From the NCBI GenBank assembly GCA_014706295.1, contig JACSVZ010000004.1:496001-560000 (forward strand): 64,000 bases of DNA, written 5' to 3'. Every line of letters begins with the position of its first letter. Position 1 is the first letter of the stretch. This document shows, in pieces, positions 1 through 12,100 of this stretch. Position numbers and translations under genes: made by a program. The notes beneath the pieces were generated by a model. The model did no database searches. It was not told the DNA's origin and saw only the letters and a list, made by a program, of their open reading frames with translations. The DNA is from Lycocorax pyrrhopterus obiensis (lineage: Eukaryota; Chordata; Aves; Passeriformes; Paradisaeidae).

Positions 1-18
1 CCCTGCTTTGTGTTGCAG

Positions 19-183
19 TGCTCATGGCGAGGTCGGCGAGCTGACTCAGGGCGACCTCGAGGTGATCGAGGCCGTGGTGCTCCGGCAGCTGCTGCTCCTG
101 TCCCGGCGCACGCGGAGCGGGAGCCTCCCGCCGGAGAACACCGGCGGGGCCGCGGGCGGAGCGGGGCACGAGGAGCACACCAG
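19..183 (+). CDS. KIZ: KIZ internal coding exon a
   Basis: The acceptor is TTGCAG ending at 18 and the donor AG|GTACGG begins at 184. The exon starts with one base completing a codon and ends with two bases of an Arg codon. It encodes AHGEVGELTQGDLEVIEAVV and continues to a Gly/Ala-rich tail before EEHTR. GC content is very high in its second half. Confidence 0.85.
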
Positions 184-3100
184 GTACGGGAGACACAGAA
201 CCCTCTGGGGGCGAGGAACATCCCTCTCTGTGCCCCTGGATCCGTGCTGCCCCTCTGGCGCCGAGGCAGCTGGGCCTGCACCTCGTGGCACTCGGAATGG
301 GAGCGTTCGGGAGTTAATTTATTTCCCTCCCATTCCCCTGTGGGGACTCCTGCTCCACAGGGCAGCCCAGGGCCCCCCCAGCCCATCCAGTCCACAGTGT
401 CTTCCACCCCAGGCCCCTCTGGCAGTCAGGGAATTGCAGGAACTCCAGACACCTCACAGCCAGTCATTGCCAGGATCTGCAACAAGTCTTGGGCGCGTAA
501 GGAGGGGAAATGTAATTTTGAGAAGGAAATTACTTTGTGTGAGACAGAAGACGCACGTGGCCTTTAAAAACAACAAAGTGCAGTTATTCAAAATGGGCTT
601 TTTTTCCCCCGTGCATATGCCACAAGGACAAGTGAGAATTACTTTTTTTTTTTTAGGTCTCTTTAACCCAGAAATGAAAACAATTTCCATTCTGCCTTGC
701 TTAGCTGCTGTCTAGACCTCCCTCCCCGTCGCAGGCTCCGCAGTGCTCAAGTGCTGGCAGGATCGGGGCACTTGTGAGCGCTGCAGAAGGGTCTCTGTGC
801 CGGTACCTGCCTCTCCTGCGAGGCTGATACGCCTGCGAGCACCAATATCTCCTTGTGTCTCCTGAATGGTTTCTTAGGGACAAACACTCGTGGAGTTAAT
901 TGGAATTCACTCCTCTGAAACTTCACTGGAGCAACAGGAAAAACAAACATCTTTGGCAAACAAAAGGATTGCAGGATTGAGGTTTTCTACGTTAAAAGAC
1001 ACCTTTTTTTTTTTTCCCTTTTTATTCTTTCTGAGCAAAAGACAAGCCTGGGGCAGTGGGTGCCCAGCTGTGCCCCAGGGAGTGAGCGAGGGCCGCTGTG
1101 CTGAGACCAGGGTTGTGTCTTTGGATCCTGAGCCTCAGGACAGGGCAGGCATCGTGGTGGTGGTGGTGGTGGTGGTGATGATGATGGTGATGACGGTCAC
1201 CCCGCCCATCTTCCCCACATTAGCAGAAGTAGCAAGTGGCTTCTTACATTTTCCACTTTGAACATTTTTAAAAGAGAAAGTGGGAATTAAGGCCCAAATG
1301 GGTGGTGGCTGTTCGTGTGGGTGGGGTGTCCCACTGACGGTGCCGGTTTGTTCCTCAGGGACGCGGACGCGCTGCGGACTCGCCTGAGCCACCACGGCCT
1401 TTTCCTGAAGCAGCGCCAGGTTCGGCTCCCGGAGGGGGTGGCAGAGATGTTTGAGCAGCTGCTGGCTTCGGGAGAGGAGGCACAGGACGGCCAGGTGGGC
1501 ACTGGCACCTTACGGTGGGTAAATCAGGGGCCCTGGAGGCTCCTCAGCACCACTGTGGCTGTGCCGTGGCGGGGTGTGGCTTTCAGGGCAAGGATGGGCA
1601 GTCTGTGGTTGGTCAGCCCTGGGGCCTCAGGAGCAGATGTCCAGTGCTTCATCCCACAGGAAAAGGGGCTTTTTAAGGTTCCCACCCTTCACTCCAGTGA
1701 GGCATTGGAATGAGCTCACCGCTTTGCTCTGGTGCAAACCACCACAAGGCTCCTATCTTTCTATGACTTTTTATCATGAATGATGTATTTTTACTTTCTT
1801 TTAAGCAGAGTGAGGTTTGGTGCTGAAGACACAGAGCATTTTATAAATGGTGACACACTCATGGTTTCTCTAAGCTAATGCAAAAGGTTATAGCCAACTA
1901 TTTAAATAAATAAATGAAATTGGCATTCCAGAGGCTGCGAGTGCCTCAGCCTCTTCCTATGTTATTAAACAATTGTTTTACCAAACAGTGAGAGAGTTAA
2001 GGTAGAACATCAAGCAGATTTTACAGACTCGAGTCCATACTTCTGTCCCAAAATGCGCCCCAGAGTAGCACCCTAGAAGTAAGGTAATGGAACATCTAAC
2101 AGGAACACCTTGGAAGCAGATTGCCCCGGGGAGTGTGGATCAGCCTAAATGTGCGTTGGAAAACGCTCCACGGGGAGGATAATGGAGCTGTGGCTGTTTT
2201 TGTTTTGAATCTCAGGCTGTGCCCGTGGTGCTGGGAGAGGCCCTTCCAGGAGAGCGTGGGGATGGGACACCTGTCCAGAGCGATGAGTCCTCGCTCAGCC
2301 TGCCATCGATCCCGACCAACGGCGGGCAGGGAAAGCAGCTGGAAAGCAGAGAACCAGGTAATGGGTGTTCCAGCTCCGGCTGCCACTCCAGGTGCCTGCT
2401 CTGGACATAGGGGTGCCCCCCCAAATCCCCAGGGGACTGTGCCATAGCCGCTGGCAGATCAATGGACATTTGTGATGGATTTGGGGGATTTTCCTAAATA
2501 GCTCAGTATCAAGGCCTTGAGATTCTGGTTACTTCCCAAACTGAGTGATGCCTGTGGCGGCGGGTTTTTCTGCAGGAGAGGAAAAGGCCAAGCCCTGTGG
2601 CCGCTGTAAGATGGATCTGTGAGATCCATGTGCACGTTTACAAAACACCTTCCGTTTAGGAACTGGGGGATGTATTTGCTGCCTTTTGTGACGAAGCCAG
2701 ACCGCAGAAGGAACTGCCCAAACGAAAGGGTTCGTGCGGGGCCATTTCCCAGCTCAGGAGGTGCCGGTGTGTGGGAGAGCCCAGCTCATTCCTTCACACA
2801 GGGAGGGAATACATTTTTCCAGTGAGGGCGGCTCGCTTGCTCTGCTCCTGGAGCACCCCTTCCATCGGAGTCCGGCAGCAGCAGGCAATTAGGCTGCCAT
2901 GCTCTTTGCACAGCAAATGCAAACAGCCTGCTCCAGGCTCCGAAATCCACGCCGCTCTTATGTGCAGAGGCAACCAGACTATGATTTAAGCTAATTTCCT
3001 GCAGCGGGTCCGGCACACGCCGCCGCCGCCAGGCGTTGCTGCGGGTCATTTGTTTCCCAAATCCATCGGGTCTTCAATTCCTCAAGACATTTGGTTGGCT

Positions 3101-6100
3101 TGTCCTTCTGTGAGGAAGCTACAGAGGCAGGGTGGCGAGTTCCCAGTGGGCGCTGCTTTTGAGAGTGGTAATGGATAGTTTAGATCAATAAACAAGAGAT
3201 AACAAAAGTGGGAAATTAAAGGGAGTAGGGCTTAAAAGCAAGCAAACCAGTCTGATGGCTGCCGCTTTGAAATGGTTTCATTACGGCGTGTTCACATCCA
3301 GAAGTCACAGGCTGGAGTGAAGATGAGAGCGGAGAAGAAAGCGTGGTGGGAAAGATTCCCATTACAGGTGGAAGGGGTGGCTGCATATTAACCTCGGGCC
3401 CAGCATTGACTGGGTTATATAATCACACCCCGGGGCTCGGTGCTGGGGGCGGCTTCAGAGGGAGCACATTCAGCCGCTCGCACTGAGCGCAGATTAAACG
3501 TCAGATCACAGGGTCCACGCTCACGTTGGCAGAAACAAAGGTGGGGAGCAGCAGCACCTCTTTAATTCCTTGTAATCATGTTCCACATTCACCCCGTACG
3601 AATATCCTCTCCTTGAGCCCGTCGGGGCCCGCTGTCGGTGTTACCGGGGTCAGTCTCCGTGGGGAAGATCCAGTAATTATATGGCCAACTACAGAGGTTG
3701 CTGGTTTGATTCTTTCCGTGAGTAATGCGCTGGGGATCATTAGAATAAGAGTGGGGCAGATCCCTGCCGGACGGGAGCCGTGCCTGTGCCAGCCAGGAGC
3801 CTCCTCTCTGCCTCCTGTTCCAAAGCTGCCTGCTGACGGTGGCTCCCTCCAGCCAGTGCCATCACCGAGACTTCCCGACCTCTCCTGGCTCTCTCATGGG
3901 GCAGACGTGCAAGCGCTAATGCTTCCTATGCGTAAAACTGCCAAGAAGCTCCTCAGCCAAACCCAGTAAACTCCAGTTCCAGCCCATCCCTTGCGAGGGA
4001 GCTGTCTCTGCTGTTCCTCTGTCTCCAGGAGAGAGGCTTCTCACACCTCACTTGAAAGCCAAGCTGCTCCTTTCAGACACGATTCATCCTCAGCCGGTGA
4101 TCTTCTGCGGGCTCCTTGTTCCCCTCCCCTCCTCTCCCTGCCAGGCAGCTGCTCGTTCCCTTTTATCACCACCATTTGCTGTGGCCCCGGGGCTCTGGAA
4201 TCGTTCTGGGCCTAAAATAGAAGCCACATCTCTGCGTGTTGGCTTTTGGGCTCAAACAACTTATTCTGAGGGGTTTAGATGAACTGACATTTGATGTCCA
4301 TCCGTACACGATTATTTTGCCGCATGGCTTTTTCTGAGCTTAAGGGATACAGATGTGGGGTGGTTTTTATTTCAGTAGTTGCTGCATTTTTAAAGTGCTG
4401 GTTTGAAACACCAGAAGCCTTTTGGGGCTTGATGGACTTCACTGTGAGGGATGTGTGGATGCACTTCCAAGCAGTCTTCAGGATGGCACTTCGGGAATGC
4501 TTCTGGAGTTTTGGTTTATTTTTCTTTTACTTCTGTTACATAAAAAGAGAACCAAAACATTTATTTACTTGAATATTCTGTAAATATTCCAGGAGTATTT
4601 GTGTTGGTTCTTTAACGCCCTGTCCAGAGCTCGGGGAAGGCTGGCTGTGGATAATGGGCTTTAAAGGGATCATACCTGGTGCACGGCTCGCCCAGAGAGG
4701 AGCTGGCTGATAACAGCAATCTCCTGTGATACCAGGTTATGTGAGGATACAGGGGGAGATCTGGGCTCATTCTCAGCTCCTCCATGGATGCTTTGTTTTT
4801 TTATCGGGGAAGACACGTAAAAGAAATTGTTCAGCTCTTCGGCTGTTCCTGAGGTAGGCGAGTAATGTGAGATTAAAAAGGATAAAACCCATTATTTCTT
4901 GTTTTGCTGGATGACTGTTTAAGAGTCTCAGTTATGAGTAGGAAATTGCTGGTTTTATTGAAGGGGCAGGTTTGTTAAATCTTTAACAAAACCAGATTCT
5001 CTCTCTCCCCTTCACTCGTGTCTTTGATTTGAGCAGGCGTTAAGGCTGTAGAGGATTTGAATAAAAATGGCGTAACTGCTCCACTCGTTGGGCTCTGCTT
5101 TTACAGCAGCTGGAACGTCACCCCCAGCTGCTCTCCGGGTATAAAATCTCCAGCGTAGGAATAAGGAGGAAAAGTCCTCTTAAGAAAAAAATTAGCCCTT
5201 CTTTGTATACCATACAGGAACACGAAAGCGCACAAGCTGGATTCTGCTTCCCATTTTGGGCCACCTTTAATGAGCCAACAGTCCTGCCACCCCTTTTCCC
5301 GTGCCCACGTGTCCTTCCCGGTGAGGTCCTCCTTTGAGGATTCCGAGGTGCTGCTTGCAGTGCACCAATCAAGGCATTAATAAGTCTCACCCAACTTTTT
5401 GCTCTGTTTGATATAATTTGATACGTTTTTGGGATGGAGAAAGTTCCTCGGGACAGCGCCAGGTTGGACACTGCACTTAAGTGCGGCTGGATGATGCCCT
5501 CCAGCAGCTCGTGTTGGGCACTTAAGTTCCTAAAAGACCTCGGAGTCTTTCTAGAGTTGTGAATTCTGGGTGGAAATTCTTCATCCATCTTTAAGCAGAG
5601 GCAGCAGCAGCAGCTTGAGTGCTGGTTTTGGGAGAGGCAATACCGTGAGCTGTGATACATCATGGGAAAAGGGGGGTAGTTCTCTTATTTTTTTACCCCC
5701 TTTCTCTTTTTTCCCCTCTCATTCTTGGTTTCCCTTTCCTCCTGGGCAGGCTCTGGCACGTCTTTGCTGGGAGTGCCTGAGGCCGAGCAGGATTTGTGCC
5801 GCTGCAATCCAAGTGCAGAAGGGACCGAGAATGTGCACAGCCAGCTAGAAAGTCGAGAATCCAATGTGGACAGAAATCCTGAATTGTCCTGGGCTGGGAC
5901 ATCGGTGACAGCAGGGCTTGGTTATCATTGCAGTGCTACAGATAAAAACATATATATAAAAAATATATATGCAAAGCAGCCTTTTAAAGTGGGATTTGTG
6001 CTTGAGCATCGTGTGCTTTGGAAACGAATGCAAAGATGAGCAATTGTCTGACTCCAGTGAATGAATCCATTTGCCTCTTCTTTCTTTTTTTTAAAATCAA

Positions 6101-9100
6101 TCTTTACAGAATGGAAATGAGATCCACAGAGCAGGGGGAAAGGGAAGAAAGGAAAGTGTGGATAAAAGGTTTTGAAATAGTTGGGCGTTTGGCTGTTTAA
6201 GTCATAAAAATCTCAAGATACGTGTTTAATTCGATTTTTATCGAATTTATCGTTTTACAGAATTTACTTATTATTGTCTAATAATTTATCTAATTCAAGA
6301 GAACGGCTGAAAACAACGGAGGTATCAAATAATATTGACGGAACTGTAGCATTCCAAAATAATCTGCATTTAAGGGGAGGGAGAACAAAAATAACCTTTC
6401 TGATTAATGTAAGTGGGAGCTTGGAAAGTTCACAGTCCCTGTTTTTCCTGCACAGGCTGGGATCGCAGCCACAACAGCCCCAAAGGAAGTGACAGCCTGG
6501 AAGCGCATTCGGAAAGCAGCTCTTTGTCGGATGGAGGCGCTCCGCCCTTCTCCAGGTAAAGCTGTAACACTGGAAATGATGCCGTGAGGGAGAAGCCCCG
6601 ACAGAAAAGGGCTGAAGCTCCCCTGATTTATTGTTTTACTTGGACCGGGGTTAAGGTCGGTGTTTCTGTAATCAAACACCGCAGGTTTGGAACACCTCGG
6701 GTTACGAGCTCCTCCTGTGTCCATGGCGTGGATTTTTAGGCTGCTGTGGGGGAGGCCAGTTCCAATTCTGCAGTTGCTGTTAAAATCATAGCATTTCTAT
6801 GATTCAAGCACAGTAAACACGAGCTGTAACCCAGCATGGATGACTGGTGCTCCTGCTTTTGTGTGGGATTAATTCTTACCATCTTAGGTTCAATTGTTTT
6901 CTCTTTTTATATTTTCTGGAACTTTGAGAACGATGAGCCAAGTTATCCTGCCTTGTGCTATGAAATGCAAGGGTGTTCCTGTAGATGAGTTTTTGAAATG
7001 TCACATTTTAGCCCTTCCCCGAAGCCCGGGACAGCAGGAAGAGCAGGATGGGGCCCTGAGAACTTACTCACAGGATCACTGCGGCTGAATAAAATGTGTG
7101 ACTTAAAATTAACTATTTTTTATTTAAAATAAAATCTCTCCAAGCTAAACCCCATTGCTGCTGCACTGCTGTGCAATCGTGGCTGCAGCCGCTTCTGCCT
7201 TGGTTAGATGCTGTGCATTTTTTTTGCTTTTTTTTTCCCTTTCTTCCGGTTTTGATTTGTAATAGATTTCAAATACTTCCCTCTGGTCTCTGTAATTCCA
7301 GGCCTCTCGGTGCTCAGCAGCAGCAGCAGCACACTTTGTGCAGGGATACGTGGTGATGCTGCTTTAAAAAACCACTGTAACAAATCTCCAGGTCGGTGTA
7401 AGGGTTAGTTTTTGTAAACGGCTCAAGCGCAGCGCAGCCTTCCCGCGGCGGGGTTTGGGGGCAGCCCTCGGCGCTGGCTGCCCGGAGCGCGGCACCAGGA
7501 GGAGGAAGAGGCAGAGCTGTTTGCAGCCGGGCCGTGCCGTGCCGCTGCAGCTCCGCTCCCGGCAGCCACTCCTCGGGCTTTATTGCTTTCACAAGTGGTC
7601 TCAAACCCACTACTTGAGAATAAACATCCCTGCGAGCTCGGCCGTGGCACTTTATAAATTCTCCTTTGCCGCGTTTTGTCACTGAGCTGATGAGTGACCT
7701 CGGCGCGGACCCCGCCGGACCGGAATAAAAACCGTGGCTCCTCTGATGTCCCCCAGACAATAATTATCATGTGCCAGTTAAGCCCAAACTACAGCTGAGG
7801 GATTTTACTTTAAAGCGGAGGCTCGGGCGCAAAAATGCATTTATAGCTCTTTGTCTGGCACCTCATTATGTGTGGGCCTGATTCATTAAGTAATTGGTTT
7901 GCAGTTGTTTACATGAGTATTAAGGCTTTCTATTCAGCAGCCTTTGAGATACACATTGTGCAAATGTTGCATGTTATGAATGCGGAATGAGGGGCCGGGG
8001 CCCGGCCCTATTGGCTAAACACTGCGCGCTGTTGAAAAGCAAGAGAAAGAGATTGGGTGCTGCTTTGCATAGCAATGACTTTCTTAATAAGCTTTACAGA
8101 TTGATACACACAAGCTATAAAAGATGCAAAGAGATACTCTTAGCACATTTATCCATGCTCGTTTCACTATTATGGGCCTGGAGAAGGGAAGAATTGAGGG
8201 CTTTCATACTCGGGTTTTCAGTGCGTGTCTTCAGTGCATGAGACTTAATAGAATCCGATGTTTATTGTATTATAAATCATGGGGAAGTAGGCAGATCTGC
8301 AACAGTTTATTATTAAAGATTCTTTCAATGTAAATCTTTTTCTGCCATTGTATTTCCTACAGCAAAATCATTTTGTGGTTGAGTGGGGATGAAAGGCATA
8401 ATGTACGACGGAGTGAGTCTTAATAGGAAGCTGCTCTCCGAGTAAAGACCACTTGTTCCCTTTTGTTCGGCGGTGCATGCCAGAGCTTCCTCTTCTCCCT
8501 CAAACGCCGCCTGCTCTACCTCCAGCGAGAAAACCGCTTTTCCCTGGCTCCTTTACCTTCCCCGGGGAATATTTCCACGCACGGAGATGCACCTTTGGGT
8601 GGGGCGTTAGGGCGCTGCAGCAGGAGAGAGGGCATTAAATTACACGGTCCTGTGGCGGGGAGAAGGTATCAGAAGTCAGGGCTGAGGCTGCCGGCGAGCG
8701 CAGGCGGGTGGGCAGCGATGTGTGTGGCATTCCGGGTGGCTGTAGCGATGGATGCAGCCAGTGGAGGTCACTCGCTTTCTGGGAATTCCCCAGAATTTCG
8801 GATGCGAGCGTTTTATTTTCCTTTGACTTGTTTGCGCTGTCTCGTTTCCAAATAATCTGGAGATTAAAGGTGCGTTATCAGCTAAGAACCAAAGCCCGCT
8901 TTGGATTTGTCGGGACACCAACACGGTGTAAAGTATTTTAAACTTTAATTAATCTGCTGGAAGGACTCTGGGGGGAGGGAGGCGTCTCTGAAGGCCGGTT
9001 TTCAGCCCTGTTGCCCAGCACAGCTGTAGTGACATGCAAATAGAAGTTGGCAGAGTCGAATTCATCTTTTAATCATTCCCGGGCCCGTTGGCTTTGGCCA

Positions 9101-12100
9101 TCGGGGGGCACTCGGGCTCTGCGCATCCCCCGCTCCCCCCTTCCCGAACCAGTCCCGGCACCCGAAAACTCCGCTGTGCTCTGAGCTTTGGGGCTGGCAG
9201 TGCTCAGGACACGCACAAATGCATTTCCCTTGCAATTCCAGGGAAAGTGGCACCGCGTGGGTCCGGATTCCTGGGATGTGCACCCAGAAACCAGCCAGGA
9301 CCCGATGGTTTTATCTCCCTGATATACTCCCAGTTGTCAAACGGCTTCTGTAAGAAGCTGACTGAAAATTCCAGCGGGATTCTCCGCCGTTCCAGCTGTT
9401 TGCATGAGCTTTGTTTCCTTTGGCTGCACCCCCAGCTGCTGCAGAAGCAGCGCTGCAGGGGTGGCGATGCCCTGCCAGGTTTGTGGGGAGAGGCACAAAC
9501 ATCTGCCGGCCGAGCACAGAGGGAACAGTGGGTGTTTTGGCACTGCCCCTGCTCTCCCGCACAGCTTCCTCGCAGCGCTGTGATGCATCTTTGTGCCAGT
9601 GGGGGCTTTTTTCTCCAGCGCGGTGAATCTAAACAGAGACCGGTCTCAGACACAGCTCGATAGAAATCTTTGTATCCTAACATAAGGGTCGCCCTACTCG
9701 CGGTGTAATTACTGAAATGCAGTGTTATTACTCCGACTCTGGCGTGATGAATGGACTTTTGAGTTTATACTGCCTGTGTAACACTGTGCAGAATATGTAC
9801 TGTAGATACTTGGTTTTCCAGGGTGGGGAAATCCCTTTGCATTTAGGATATCCCAAATTTTTTGGGTGTCTTTTTCTCTTGACACTAAAACATACAAGTT
9901 CAACAGGTGCTTTAGCAAAAAGACACTCAGGCCGCTGCAAAGGTTTTCTGCTGTTTTCCAGCGAGCCCCCTTGATTAACTTGGCTCTTGTTGTGCTGGCA
10001 TTTTCCTCTTAACATTAATTTTCTTTATAGAGGAAAAAATATTTTCTCGGAGCTTTTTCATTTCTTACTGTTGCAGCATCTTCAATACAAAAAGCCTGTT
10101 TCATCAGAGAAATGGAGAGATTAAAAGGCCCTTTGAAGTGAAACTGGTTTGGGTTTTTTCTTTGTCAGAGCCTGGGTTCAGTTTGGAATTATTTTCGGGA
10201 AGAAGCAAATGTGTAAATGGATATCGGAGGGTCACGGCGGGGGATTAGTGGGGGCGCTGGAACCGGCCTGGCTCCATTTATACCCCGAAATGTCTCGGCG
10301 GAGGTCTGTGCCCATTGTGTGCTCCGACTGCTGGGGGAGCGCTGCCACGGCCGGGGCTGCCGAGCGCAGCTGCTGTGCAACGCAGAGGTGCCGCTGCATC
10401 TCCCAGCTTTGCCTAATGCTGCACACCTGATCCTGGGACTTATTCCCTGCAGCATTTTCCAGGCTTGGCCTGGGGGAGCTGCCGTTTCCCCTCTGGCCTT
10501 TCTGACGTGCTCGCTCCGTTTTCCGTATCTGCCTGGCATTTCCCTGTGCTGGCAGCTCTCCTGCCGAGCCTTCGCTGCCACCCTGTCCCCATCTCCCTCT
10601 CTGGGGATGGCTGTGTTTGGCTTTGGCTCTGGGCTCCTTGGGGAGCGAACCCCATTCCACACATGGCGGATTAGTCCTGGGGAGATGAACCCCAGGGAAC
10701 GGATGGTGTTTGGTAGAACACAAACTTCTGTCTCCCCGCTCTCCTGCCAGCTTTGATCTTCCTCTTTATAGGAAGCTGGGGTGGCAGTGGGAAGGTCTCC
10801 AGATCTTCCTGCAGCCATGGTGGTCCTTTCTCCACAGATCCTTCAGCTGGGTCTGGAGGACTAAGCCCTGGAGACCTGGGCAGTCCTCCCTGGTGATCCT
10901 CAGCACTGGACCCAAAGCACTGACCCGCTGGTGTTTGTTGTGGGGTTGAACCACGGAGAGAAGTGGGACAGAACTGACAAACTCAGTTGTCAGATGGCTT
11001 TTGTGAGAAGATAACCAAAAATCCCAGGAACTCCACGCTCCCTTCCCAGCAGCAGGCCGGGATGTGGCCGAGGGGAAGCGGTGGCTTGTGCCCCCTGATC
11101 GGCTCCTCAGCTACTTGAAATGGTTCCTGTGCCAGCATCCACAGGAGGAACCCCGCCAGCTGCAGCTCAGCAACAAGTGGTTCTGTGCTCCACACACGGG
11201 GAAAAACAGCGCAGCCTCTTGAGCACATTTTTATGGGCTGAGCCTGGGATGCTTGGAGCACCTCCTGGGAAGTGCTGAGGGCCAGGAGATCTGGCCAAAG
11301 GGAGCAGGCGCTCGAGGTGTTCAGCATATTGCAGGATCAGCACAGAAGCTCCGGCTTCAAATCCTCTCTGGGTAGCCTGCCGAGTGAACGTCTTTGAAGG
11401 AGAAGTGAGAGCGTGAGGCAGTGTGGGGTTTTGCTCGGAATAAAAGGGAAAGGCGCTGGGATGGCGCACTAAAGGAATGTTGGAGAAACCTTTGAAGCCC
11501 ACCAGTTTAAAGTTTTTACTGAGCAAGGTAATAATGAGTTACAGCACTGTTAGTACTCTGCTAGAGCTGTCACTTGGTACTGGCACTTCTGCCTCGGTGG
11601 AGCCGGGGCTGTGTTTAATAACCTGGGAATTTCTGTCTGCAAAGCGGGAGCCTTTGGAGAGGAAACGGGATTTAAACAGTGGGAGCTTTCTCTGGGTGAA
11701 AAGGAAAAGTGGCTGCACCACTGGTAGCTGCAGTGTGTGAAACTTCACATGTGGCTTTCCAGCTGCAATCCCAAAGTCTGACTGAATACTGAGGATAACG
11801 CAAGCAAGGAATCATCCCTGCTTTTTTTTGTCTCCTTCACAAATGCCTCCACAATAGTGGAATATTTGCAGCTCCCCACTTTAAGCACTTTTGTATTGGC
11901 TGCCGCGTTTTTAAACGAAATGCAGCAAATCAGAGGCATTTCAGAGAGTCCTGTTGTGACCGAGGTCACAGCTTCAAACCACACCTTGACATTGGCTTAT
12001 ATTTCACTGGTTGGCCCAGCGATGTCCCAAACATCTCCTGTTTGATCTCCCTTATTAAAATCAGCTGAAGCTTTATTTTTGGAGCTTCTTGCAGGACTGC

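Noticed and set aside
8..715. Long plus-strand frame from the window start
   Set aside because: Only 19-183 is KIZ coding sequence. A GTACGG donor follows at 184 and the remainder has intron-like composition.
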